Source of the DNA: Liquorilactobacillus satsumensis DSM 16230 = JCM 12392
GTDB lineage: Bacteria > Bacillota > Bacilli > Lactobacillales > Lactobacillaceae
Length of the DNA stretch: 51,763 nt
Direction of reading: 5' to 3'
Assembly: GCF_001435195.1 (NCBI RefSeq)
Contig: NZ_AZFQ01000034.1
Location: forward strand, 22,340-74,102
Made by a program: the position numbers and the translations under genes
Notes under the pieces: model-generated
The model's database searches: none
What the model was told of the DNA's origin: nothing
What the model saw: only the letters and a program-made list of their open reading frames with translations
Part shown: piece by piece, positions 44,486-51,763 of the stretch
Numbering within the stretch: position 1 is the first letter of the stretch
Layout: each line of letters starts with the position of its first letter

Positions 44486-45727
44486 TTATAACACCAGCGT
44501 ATACGGATCCTCTAAGAATGCCACAATCTTCGCCAAAAAATCAGCGGCAGGCGAACCATCAATCACCTGATGATCAAAGGTTAGGCTCAGTGGTAATTTA
44601 ACAGCTTGTACCAACTTCCCAGTTTCATCCAATTGAAGCTCTTGTAAAAGTGTGCCTACTCCTAAAATTCCTGTTTCTGGAGTATTAATAATCGGAGTAA
44701 AGTACTCCACACCGCTTTTGCCTAAATTACTGATTGTAAATGTGCCTCCAGTATAAAGATCTCCAGCCAGGGTTCCCTGCCGTGTTCCGGTTATCACTCT
44801 AGCAAGATTTTCACCTAATTCGGTCAGGGTCATTGTTTGCGCCCTTTTGACTACTGGTACCATCAAGCCGGCACTAACTGCAACTGCCATTCCGATGTTA
44901 ACATCCTCATTGTGTGTAAACTGTCCGTTTTGATACCACGCATTCATATCTGGCGTGTCTTTCAAAGCCAAAATCGCGGCACGCGTAACCAGCGTAGTCA
45001 GACTCAGTTGTCCGCTTGTCAGCGGATGTGCCACTTTTTGCTTCAGTTCTTTCCTAAATGCCATCAAAGAAGTGATATCCGCTTTAGCATGGAGTGTAAC
45101 TTGGGCTGTAGTCTGCAGACTGCCCATCATTCGTTGTGCAATCACTTTGCGCATCCCTGCTAAACCTTGGCCAACCTCCACCCCAGCCGTTTGTGTTTGC
45201 CCAGGTGCTGCAACTGTTGGCTGGCTTGCAACGTAACTTTCAACATCACGCCGCGTTATTCTGCCATTGCCGCCACTGCCTGCAATTTTGCTGTAATCAA
45301 CTCCTTGCTCTGCAGCAATTTTACGTGCAAGTGGTGTAATGAAAATCCTAGCACCCGCTGCAGGTGATTTTCTTTTCTGTTCAACGTTCTCTTCTGCTGG
45401 AGAAGTTGGGGCAGATCCAGCAACAGGCGCTGCTGCCGTTGCTTCTTGTGTCGTTTCAGCAGGTTGTTTAGTGTCTGCTGCTTGTTCTCCTTTTTCGCCA
45501 AGATAAGCAATTGGCGCCTTGCACTTGGCATCTTCGCCTTCTTGAACAACAATCTTAAGCAAAACACCATCCGCAGGCGCATCGACATCGGCAGTCAGCT
45601 TTTCCGAATTAATAGTTGCAACTGTCTCACCTTTTTTCACCTCGTCGCCTTCGTGTTTGAGCCATTCAAAAACCGTTCCCTCGGTCATTGTCAGACCAAG
45701 CTTTGGCATGATTATTTCTGTTGCCAT
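44486..45727 (-). CDS. acoC: Dihydrolipoamide acetyltransferase (E2) of an acetoin dehydrogenase complex
   Basis: Domains in order: a lipoyl domain (1-75) with the lipoyl lysine in TINSEKLTADV near residue 45; an Ala/Pro/Glu-rich linker; a subunit-binding domain (about 130-165, ITPLARKIAAEQGVDYSKIAGSGGNGRITRRDV); and a catalytic domain ending with the active-site histidine and aspartate in FDHQVIDGSPAADFL. At 413 aa it is normal. It is last in a lpd-acoA-acoB-acoC operon. A pyruvate dehydrogenase E2 would have similar domains; the AcoR gene and the E1 type favour acetoin. Confidence 0.85.
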   Translation of the reverse strand: MATEIIMPKLGLTMTEGTVFEWLKHEGDEVKKGETVATINSEKLTADVDAPADGVLLKIVVQEGEDAKCKAPIAYLGEKGEQAADTKQPAETTQEATAAAPVAGSAPTSPAEENVEQKRKSPAAGARIFITPLARKIAAEQGVDYSKIAGSGGNGRITRRDVESYVASQPTVAAPGQTQTAGVEVGQGLAGMRKVIAQRMMGSLQTTAQVTLHAKADITSLMAFRKELKQKVAHPLTSGQLSLTTLVTRAAILALKDTPDMNAWYQNGQFTHNEDVNIGMAVAVSAGLMVPVVKRAQTMTLTELGENLARVITGTRQGTLAGDLYTGGTFTISNLGKSGVEYFTPIINTPETGILGVGTLLQELQLDETGKLVQAVKLPLSLTFDHQVIDGSPAADFLAKIVAFLEDPYTLVL

Positions 45728-45739
45728 GCTTACACCTCC

Positions 45740-46771
45740 CTACTTCTTCAAGTCATCAATCAGTTCTGCAGCAGTTTCAAGTACCCGCTTAGGATTCGGT
45801 AGGTACAACTGCTCCAGGTTGGTTGCAAATGGCACTGGTGTATTAGGTGCACAGACTGTCTTAATTGGGCCATCAAGATAATCAAATGCTTTGTCACCTA
45901 CCACGGCTGCAATATCCTTTGCAGTATTGTTATGCGGGTTGGCTTCATCAATTACGACTAACCGGCCTGTCTTTTGAACTGATTTGATAATTGTTTCTTG
46001 ATCCCAAGGTGCAACTGTCACAAGATCAATTACCTCTGCTTCAATTCCTTCTTTTTCGAGTTGTTCAGCCACATCAAGTGCCACATACAGCATCTTCCCA
46101 ATTGTGACAATTGTCAGATCAGTTCCTTCGCGTTTAACCTTTGCCTTACCAATCTCCACTTTATAATAATCTGCGGGAACTTCATCCTTTAATCCGTATA
46201 ATGTTTTATCTTCTGAAAAAACGACAAGATTGTCATCTTCAATCGCAGCCAATAATAAGCCCTTCGCATCGTACGGATTGGAAGGGACCACGACTTTGAC
46301 TCCAGGAATTGCGCCAAATAAACCGTAGTAAGATCCAGAGTGCTGAGCTGCTGCACTTGCACCGGCTCCATGTGTAGTCCGTACAGTCATCGGAATCCGT
46401 GCTTTACCACCGAACATATAGCGCATTTTAGAACCTTGTGCCAAGATTGTATCCAAACTGAAACCAATAAAGTCATTAAACATCAGCTCCGGTACCGGAC
46501 GTAAGCCAGTTGCAGCTGCACCGACTGCCGCCCCCATATACCCCATCTCAGAAATTGGGGTATCAATGACGCGTGTCCGCCCGTATTTAGGCATCAATCC
46601 CTTAGTAACACCAAAAACACCGCCCCAGGCATCTTGATTCTCCGCTTCGAGGTGCTTAACTTTTGCACCTCCGGCAATATCTTCTCCCATTAAGATAACA
46701 CGTTCATCCTTTGCCATTGCCTGATCAAGTGCCTCATTGATCGCTTTCATAAAAGTTATTCTTCTTGCCAT
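45740..46771 (-). CDS. acoB: Acetoin dehydrogenase E1 component, beta subunit
   Basis: With the alpha subunit this makes the thiamine-diphosphate-dependent E1. It has MGEDIAGGAKVKHLEAE, GVTKGLMPKYG and MRYMFGGKARIPMTVRTTHGAG, and the C-terminal half VAPWDQETIIKSVQKTGRLVVIDE. At 343 aa it is complete. AAAGGAG lies eleven bases before the ATG. Because acoA upstream is frameshifted, this subunit may lack its partner. Confidence 0.88.
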   Translation of the reverse strand: MARRITFMKAINEALDQAMAKDERVILMGEDIAGGAKVKHLEAENQDAWGGVFGVTKGLMPKYGRTRVIDTPISEMGYMGAAVGAAATGLRPVPELMFNDFIGFSLDTILAQGSKMRYMFGGKARIPMTVRTTHGAGASAAAQHSGSYYGLFGAIPGVKVVVPSNPYDAKGLLLAAIEDDNLVVFSEDKTLYGLKDEVPADYYKVEIGKAKVKREGTDLTIVTIGKMLYVALDVAEQLEKEGIEAEVIDLVTVAPWDQETIIKSVQKTGRLVVIDEANPHNNTAKDIAAVVGDKAFDYLDGPIKTVCAPNTPVPFATNLEQLYLPNPKRVLETAAELIDDLKK

Positions 46772-46798
46772 GACATCTTCAGCTCCTTTCTGTTTTTT

Positions 46799-47765
46799 TT
46801 AGTCTGCAAAGACATCTTGATACAGTGTTTCTGGTTTGGGAATATCGCTTTCTTCAGCAAATTTAACTGCATGTTTGATATCTGCTGCTGAGTTTTCTTC
46901 GATTTCAGTAGCACTTTCTTCAGAAAGGAGCCCCTGTGCAAGTGCATATTCACGAAATTCTTTGATACAATCACGTTTCGCAAATTCACTTTCCTTTCCG
47001 GTCGTTGCCTTATACTTTTGTTCATCACCTTCAAAATGACCATAGTTACGGTACGTGCGACATTCAACCAAGGTTGGCCCTTCACCTTTGCGTGCACGTT
47101 CAATCGCTTTACCCGCTGCTTCATAGACTGCCATGAGATCTTTACCGTCAACAGTTTCACTTGGAATTCCAAGCTGACCCGCGATCGGCAATCTTTTTAG
47201 AACCTGAAGAGTACCACTGTGGTGTAGCCTCTCCGAAGGAATTATTCTCATTTACAAATACCACCGGTAGCTTCCAGATAGAAGCCATGTTAATACTCTC
47301 ATGAAAAGTCCCTTCATTAGCAGCTCCGTCACCAAAGAAACAAACCACAACATCTTTAGTTTTCAAGTATTGATTCCGCAAAGCTGCCCCGATTGCAATT
47401 GGGAAACCACCGCCAACCATTCCGTTTGCTCCAAGCATCCCTTTATCAATATCGGCAATATGCATCGAACCGCCCTTACCTTTGCACAATCCGGTTTCTT
47501 TGCCATAAATCTCGGCCATCATATGATCCAGGCTGCAATCTTTGGCAATACAGTGACCATGTCCGCGATGTGTACTAGTGATATAGTCATCATCTGTCAA
47601 ATGTGCACAAACCCCAACCGCAACTGCTTCTTCACCCGCATATAAATGGACAAAACCAGGAATCGATCCAGTTGCAAAGATCTGATGAACCTGATCCTCA
47701 AAGTTGCGAATATCGTTCATCTTTTTATAGATCCAAGTAGCACGTTCTTCATTTAACTTTGCCAT
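46799..47765 (-). pseudogene. acoA: Acetoin dehydrogenase E1 alpha subunit, frameshifted
   Basis: The N-terminal part (47765 to about 47172) is a good E1 alpha, with GSIPGFVHLYAGEEAV, HRGHGHCIAKD and the thiamine-diphosphate motif GDGAANEGTFHE. It runs out of frame after KKIADRGSA at about 47171 and stops at 47157. The other frame continues with GIPSETVDGKDLMAVYEAAG to 46799. Homologues read ADRxxAYGIP, so a two-base loss (or one-base gain) near 47171 explains it. The true start is the ATG after AAGGAGGAAAAA. Both halves look otherwise intact, so the change is recent or a sequencing error. Confidence 0.85.
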
Positions 47766-47811
47766 GATTTTTTCCTCCTTCTTGATCATGTTTCACATTC
47801 TGACTGTTAAA

Positions 47812-49164
47812 CTAATTATGAATTGCTCTTCCAACCAAAGCATTTGCCGTTTCTCCGATCGTCTCCGTCAAAGTTGGATGTGCAAAGACAGTCTTGGCTA
47901 GTTCATCGACTGTTCCTTCAGCAGCACTCACTGCTAATAAAGTGTGAATCATTTCAGTCGCACCGCTGCCAACGACAACCGCTCCTAAAATTTCATGATA
48001 TTTTTGCTCACTGATAATTTTTACGTATCCTTCTGTCTCAAGGCTTGCAAGCGCTCGTCCATTACCTCCAAACGGGACTGTTTTGACTTTGACCTGATAA
48101 CCATTTGCTTGTGCTGTCTGCTCATTCATCCCAAAACTTGCAACTTCCGGTTCAGTATAGACACAGCGTGGAATCAATGTTTGCTTCAACACATCCGGCT
48201 TTTCACCACAAATCACAGCGGCAGCATGAATGCCTTCTGCACTGGCTGCATGCGCAAGCTGATAACCGCCGCACAAATCTCCAATTGCAAAAACATGCGG
48301 GACATTAGTCCGATAATCCTGATCAACTTTGACAAATTTCTGCCGTTCATCAAGTTCAACCCCCAGTTGTGTCGCCAACTCCAGATTTGCTTTTCTCCCT
48401 GCTACCACAAGTAGTTGGTCAAATGGGACTGTGCCATGTTCCAATTTGATTGCTGCAGAAGTAACTGCAGCAATTTTTACCTTAGTCTGCACTACAATCC
48501 CCAAGGATTTGAGTTTTTCTTTAATAATGGACCGTGCTTGCGCGTCTTCTGTCAATAAAATATCATCTGCAACTTCCAAAAGTGTGACTGCGACCCCCAG
48601 CGGCTGCATCGCAAATGCCAATTCAACTGCAATGACACCTCCACCAATTATCGCCAACTGCTGTGGTAATTCTTCTAGATCAAAAAACGTGTCAGTTGTT
48701 AAAAAAGGCACTTCGTTTAGACCCTTGATTGGTGGGACAAAAGGATGCCCCCCCGTTGCCAGAATAAAATCTTTAGCCATAATAGTCTGAGTACCTACTT
48801 GTAGCTTGCCCTGTGTTTCAAACTTAGCGGTCCCTTCAAGATAAGTAATCTGATTACTCTTGAAAAGGTGGCGAATACCACCTTGGAGGGTTGCCACCAC
48901 TTGATTTTTACGCTTAACTAAGCGCGGATAATCAATTTTTCCAAACTCAATTGCAACTCCATTAGCAGCGGCTTCATGTGCTTCTAACAACCAGTGACTG
49001 TGCTTTAAGTAACTTTTAGATGGTATACAGCCAACGTTCAGACAAGTTCCTCCAATAAACCTTTTTTCTACTACGGCAACCTTTTTACCTTTTTGTGCTG
49101 CCCTAATGGCGGCAACATACCCGCCCGGGCCGGCACCAATTACGACAACATCGTATTTTTCCAT
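47812..49164 (-). CDS. acoL: Dihydrolipoamide dehydrogenase (E3)
   Basis: This flavoprotein disulfide reductase reoxidises lipoamide and passes electrons to NAD. The FAD motif VVIGAGPGGYVAAI is at residues 7-20, the redox pair C41/C46 is in GGTCLNVGCIPSK, the NAD motif IIGGGVIAVELAFA is near 170, and the catalytic FAHPTLTET is near the end. At 450 aa it is slightly short but complete. It is the first gene of the operon, behind a sigma-54-type promoter. Confidence 0.9.
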   Translation of the reverse strand: MEKYDVVVIGAGPGGYVAAIRAAQKGKKVAVVEKRFIGGTCLNVGCIPSKSYLKHSHWLLEAHEAAANGVAIEFGKIDYPRLVKRKNQVVATLQGGIRHLFKSNQITYLEGTAKFETQGKLQVGTQTIMAKDFILATGGHPFVPPIKGLNEVPFLTTDTFFDLEELPQQLAIIGGGVIAVELAFAMQPLGVAVTLLEVADDILLTEDAQARSIIKEKLKSLGIVVQTKVKIAAVTSAAIKLEHGTVPFDQLLVVAGRKANLELATQLGVELDERQKFVKVDQDYRTNVPHVFAIGDLCGGYQLAHAASAEGIHAAAVICGEKPDVLKQTLIPRCVYTEPEVASFGMNEQTAQANGYQVKVKTVPFGGNGRALASLETEGYVKIISEQKYHEILGAVVVGSGATEMIHTLLAVSAAEGTVDELAKTVFAHPTLTETIGETANALVGRAIHN

Positions 49165-49222
49165 ATAAGATTCCCCTCCTTTTTTAAATCATTTTTCTCT
49201 CATACCTCCTCACTTTATCTTT

Positions 49223-49239
49223 AGCAAGTAACATGCCAA
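49223..49239 (-). promoter_or_regulatory. Sigma-54 (-24/-12) promoter of the aco operon
   Basis: On the minus strand TTGGCATGTTACTTGCT matches the RpoN consensus YTGGCAC-N5-TTGCW, with GG and GC exactly 12 bases apart. It lies about 60 bases before acoL, whose regulator gene encodes a sigma-54 activator. Dependence on RpoN and AcoR follows from family knowledge; rpoN itself is not in the window. Confidence 0.8.
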
Positions 49240-49345
49240 GGCAATTTAAAAAGACTGCTCAGCGCCCCTGCAAGTTACACGAATAAAAAAGAAAAATGTG
49301 ATTAAAACGCTTCCTTTTTTATGCTTTGAAGGCTTTTTTAGTCAA

Positions 49346-49384
49346 AAAAATTCGCCTTTCATGCATAAGAAAAAACGAATTTTT
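49346..49384. promoter_or_regulatory. Inverted repeat upstream of the sigma-54 promoter (possible activator site)
   Basis: AAAAATTCG (49346-49354) and CGAATTTTT (49376-49384) are exact inverses, 110-145 bases upstream of the -24 element. This is a normal distance for an enhancer site of a sigma-54 activator such as AcoR. An AAGCGTTTT motif near 49302-49309 is a weak cre candidate. Confidence 0.4.
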
Positions 49385-49418
49385 AATGAGCTTTAATTTA
49401 GTTTAATTTTGGTTAGGC

Positions 49419-49459
49419 AAAAAAGTGTAACCTGTTACGTTAACAGGTTACACTTTTTT
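49419..49459. terminator. Terminator after acoR
   Basis: AAAAAAGTGTAACCTGTTA (49419-49437) is exactly complementary to 49441-49459 around three bases, with T-runs on both strands. It ends the acoR transcript (minus strand). Its perfect GTGTAACC dyad, about 200 bases before the aco promoter, could also be a protein site. Confidence 0.8.
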
Positions 49460-49497
49460 GCACCTTCTTTTCACAACAGCCTACACTAATCCAAATA

Positions 49498-51267
49498 CTA
49501 CAGCCCATATTTCTTAATTTTACGATATAAGGTTGTCCGTGAAATTCCTAGGTCTGCTGCTGTTTTACTGATTTGATAATGATTATGCTGTAGTCTGATT
49601 CGAATCTGTTCCACCGCAAGTTCACTTGCAGAATTTTGCGCTGGTTGCCTTTTTATCACACTGCCTGCTTGAACAAGCTCATGCAATTGTTCACTTGTCG
49701 GTTCATTAGTGGGATAAAAAAGATACACCCGCTCTAAAAAATTCCTGAACTCGCGAATATTTCCGTACCACGGATACTGGACAGCGACGGTATAGATTTT
49801 CTCGCCCCAGTCTATCTGCCAATTTTTTTCTTCACAACAGGCTTTGAGCAACTGTTTCATATCTGATTTCCGCGCTCGCAATGGCGGAATCTGCAATTGA
49901 CAAACATATATCCGATAAAACAGATCTGCCCTAAAATGTCCTGTCGCGACCAATTTTCGTAAATCACGATTACTTGCCGTAATTAACTGGAAAGAAACCT
50001 TTTGCGGTTTTCCATTGAGGGGGGTTACGCTTTGTTCCTCTAAAACCCGGAGCAATGCTGTTTGCATTTTAAACGGCATGCTGTCAACCTCATCCAAAAA
50101 AAGCGTCCCCTTATTTGCCTGCAAAATCTTCCCTGGGCTTCCTTTAACTGCCGCACCGGTAAAGGCACCCGGAGCATACCCAAAAAGCTCACTTTCTAAC
50201 AGATTCTCACTGATCGCACCACAGTTGACCGTCACCAGTGGTCCAGCGCTCGCTTGACTGTTATAGTGCAAAGTCTTCGCAATAATTTCCTTGCCGCTGC
50301 CAGATTCACCATAAATATGCACTGGGAGATTGCTGTGTGCAACTTGCAAGGTTTTATGCAAAAAATCTTGATAATTTTCATCAAGACTGGGAACTCCCGG
50401 ATAATAAAAGGTCTGCTGTGCTGGTGTCGTTTCATTGAACAACTCAACTTGATAGCCTACAACATGCCCTTCATAACAGATTTTGCTGGTCTTATAAATG
50501 GTCGCAGGTTGCAAAAATTTTCTAAAGTCTTCACCTTGCTTTAAAAAGTCAGCATATTTGGTTGGCAGACTGATAATTTTAAAATCAAGGTCACATACCA
50601 GCAGCGTGTGGTTCGGATTCGCAAGTAGATAACGAAAAAGATCTTGCTTTCTCTCTAAATTCTTTTGCGTCATCACATTAGCGACTTGCTGTGCAACAAT
50701 ATTCAACAATAATTGGGCATCCTTGACAGAATCATTGCGAAAAGTTGAAATATCCAAAACTCCTAATAGTTGACCATCGGCGGAATTAATTGGAGCCGCG
50801 GCACAGCTCCATTGCCGTGAAGTTGCAGCATAATGTTCGTTTAGCTCAACATATTCATTGCTTTTGGTGCGCAATGCAAGCCCAATTGCATTGGTCCCGA
50901 CATTTCTTTCCGACCAGTTAGTTCCTTCTCTAAAATACATCTCATTTGCTCGGTCGCGGGTGTCATCGCATCCACTGCGCCAGAGAATGTCCCCGGTTGC
51001 GTCAGTTAAAATAAAAAGATAGTCTTGCAAAGCAAATCTGTCCTGAAAGCTTTTAACTTGCTGCTCGACCGTTTGAATCAATTCTTTTTTTTGCTTCTGT
51101 TTAGTCTGCAAAGCTGCAATTGTCAGTATTTTTTGCGGTCGCGTCGAAAAGGGATTGACCGCTTCCTTATAACAAAGCTCCCAAGATTGGGCAATTTTTT
51201 GGGGCAGTTTGCTCAAACCAACTTTTTCACCCGCAATAAAATGTTTCCATAATTGTTGTTCTGTCAT
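49498..51267 (-). CDS. acoR: Sigma-54-dependent activator, AcoR type
   Basis: This is a 589 aa bacterial enhancer-binding protein. An N-terminal sensor region with a GAF-like domain (about 60-200, LTDATGDILWRSG, GTNWSERNVGTNAIGLAL) is followed by the AAA+ domain (about 300-520). There GESGSGKE is the Walker A motif, GAFTGA contacts sigma-54, and LFLDEVDSM is Walker B. A Fis-type HTH closes the protein (TAADLGISRTTLYRKIKKYG). The layout matches AcoR, which activates acetoin dehydrogenase genes when acetoin is present. AAGGAG precedes the ATG. It lies directly upstream of the aco operon on the same strand. Confidence 0.88.
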   Translation of the reverse strand: MTEQQLWKHFIAGEKVGLSKLPQKIAQSWELCYKEAVNPFSTRPQKILTIAALQTKQKQKKELIQTVEQQVKSFQDRFALQDYLFILTDATGDILWRSGCDDTRDRANEMYFREGTNWSERNVGTNAIGLALRTKSNEYVELNEHYAATSRQWSCAAAPINSADGQLLGVLDISTFRNDSVKDAQLLLNIVAQQVANVMTQKNLERKQDLFRYLLANPNHTLLVCDLDFKIISLPTKYADFLKQGEDFRKFLQPATIYKTSKICYEGHVVGYQVELFNETTPAQQTFYYPGVPSLDENYQDFLHKTLQVAHSNLPVHIYGESGSGKEIIAKTLHYNSQASAGPLVTVNCGAISENLLESELFGYAPGAFTGAAVKGSPGKILQANKGTLFLDEVDSMPFKMQTALLRVLEEQSVTPLNGKPQKVSFQLITASNRDLRKLVATGHFRADLFYRIYVCQLQIPPLRARKSDMKQLLKACCEEKNWQIDWGEKIYTVAVQYPWYGNIREFRNFLERVYLFYPTNEPTSEQLHELVQAGSVIKRQPAQNSASELAVEQIRIRLQHNHYQISKTAADLGISRTTLYRKIKKYGL

Positions 51268-51354
51268 CAGCCCATCTCCTTATCGTAAGCGGTTCCAATA
51301 TTTCTAATTAAAGTATACTATATAATTGTATTTGTAATGCAGAAATCGCATGCC

Positions 51355-51763
51355 GAAGTGCGACACTCCGCGTTCAGCCTCCGTTGACTAAGTCCTGAAT
51401 TACAAAGTAACCTGGGCTTGGTTACGCGTAATTTAGGCTTAGGCACAGAAGGCTGGTGATTGAAGCACGTTAAATAGAAGTGCGTAAAAAGGCGCTAGGT
51501 TTTGAGGCTTAGCGTCGGATCACAATGGTAACTGCACTTGTTACCGGTGTGATCCATGCTAAACACAAAAACCTGCCTTTTGAAGCACGTTATGAAAGAA
51601 GTGCCGACAACCTGCGTTCAACCTCCGTTGACTAAGTCCTGAATTACAAAGTAACCTAGGCTTAGTTACGCGTAATTTAGGCTTAGGCACAGGAGGTTGC
51701 GGGGTGGAGCACGTTAAATAGAAGTGCGTAAAAAGGCGCTAGGTTTTGAGGCTTAGCGTCGGA
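51355..51763. repeat. Alternating array of two long-hairpin repeats (type A and type B)
   Basis: Type A units (cores 51388-51442 and from 51632) share the CTAAG...AATTAC...GTAACC / GGTTAC...GTAATT...CTTAG fold of the array at 6940-7234. Between them lies a different long hairpin, type B (51480-51588). In it GTGC, AAAAAGGC, TTAGC, GGATCACA and GGTAAC pair with GTTACC, TGTGATCC, GCTAA, GCCTTTT and GCAC. The A-B pair repeats with a period of about 243 bases; the second B (from 51721) is cut by the window end. No ORF is present. Confidence 0.75.

Noticed and set aside
45256-45588. 110-codon ORF inside acoC
   Set aside because: It is an alternate frame of the Ala/Pro-rich linker, with no ribosome site.
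46756-47172. Overlapping ORF of 138 codons within acoA
   Set aside because: It is a basic, low-complexity reading in the wrong frame of a clearly homologous gene.

Overview
The window looks like chromosomal DNA of a low-GC lactic acid bacterium, probably in Lactobacillaceae. Supporting signs are strong AGGAGG-type ribosome sites, many cre boxes, a tagatose-6-phosphate (lac) pathway, mannose-family PTS genes, PTS-dependent dihydroxyacetone kinase and a lac-operon-associated DUF4867 gene. Genus cannot be fixed from the sequence alone. I saw no rRNA, tRNA, CRISPR array or transposase gene.

Layout. (1) 1-5521: an ArgR-type arginine operon argC-J-B-D-F with promoter, ARG box and terminator. (2) 5549-14241: mostly minus strand. 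It holds a GlcD-type FAD oxidase, an array of hairpin repeats, an ECF vitamin transporter S component with a pyridoxal-kinase-like gene, two unlisted tiny membrane-peptide genes, a NEAT-domain surface protein, a dhaK-L-M-glpF glycerol/dihydroxyacetone operon, and menG. (3) 14534-16120: a flippase of the polysaccharide/lipid II type. (4) 16515-30889: a large sugar island with two modules. One has lacD1, a fructose-family PTS and a 1-phosphofructokinase-like kinase, divergent from an rpiR regulator. The other has a mannose-family PTS, lacA, lacB, lacD2, DUF4867, lacC and galM/lacX, divergent from a DeoR-type lacR. Together they look like parallel routes for tagatose or fructose (through the 1-phosphate) and galactose (through the 6-phosphate), both ending in tagatose-1,6-bisphosphate aldolase. 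(5) 31109-34117: an SDR/MerR divergent pair and guaB. (6) 34304-40716: an aromatic amino acid operon. It encodes an MFS transporter fused to chorismate mutase, then aroC, a degenerate prephenate-dehydratase-like protein, aroA, tyrA and aroK. (7) 41052-44130: a CPBP membrane protease-like gene, then a LysR regulator divergent from a MetE-like methyltransferase across a 31-bp perfect palindrome. (8) 44486-51267: an acetoin-dehydrogenase-type complex (acoL-A-B-C, with acoA frameshifted) and its sigma-54 activator AcoR, with a clear -24/-12 promoter.

The most exciting system is upstream of the aromatic operon. A 20-codon leader ORF (TTG start, good ribosome site) ends in LYYYGYAYFI. It is followed by six RNA segments that can pair 1:2, 3:4, 5:6 (intrinsic terminator) or 2:3, 4:5 (antitermination). 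This is what a ribosome-stalling, tyrosine-sensing attenuator should look like. It controls an operon whose first gene is a transporter-chorismate mutase fusion with all AroQ catalytic residues aligned.

Two families of structured non-coding repeats also stand out. One is a hairpin family of 121-122 nt units at 6940-7234 that returns, interleaved with a second long hairpin, at 51360-51763. The other is a MITE-like palindromic element in four places, usually beside a terminator between convergent genes.
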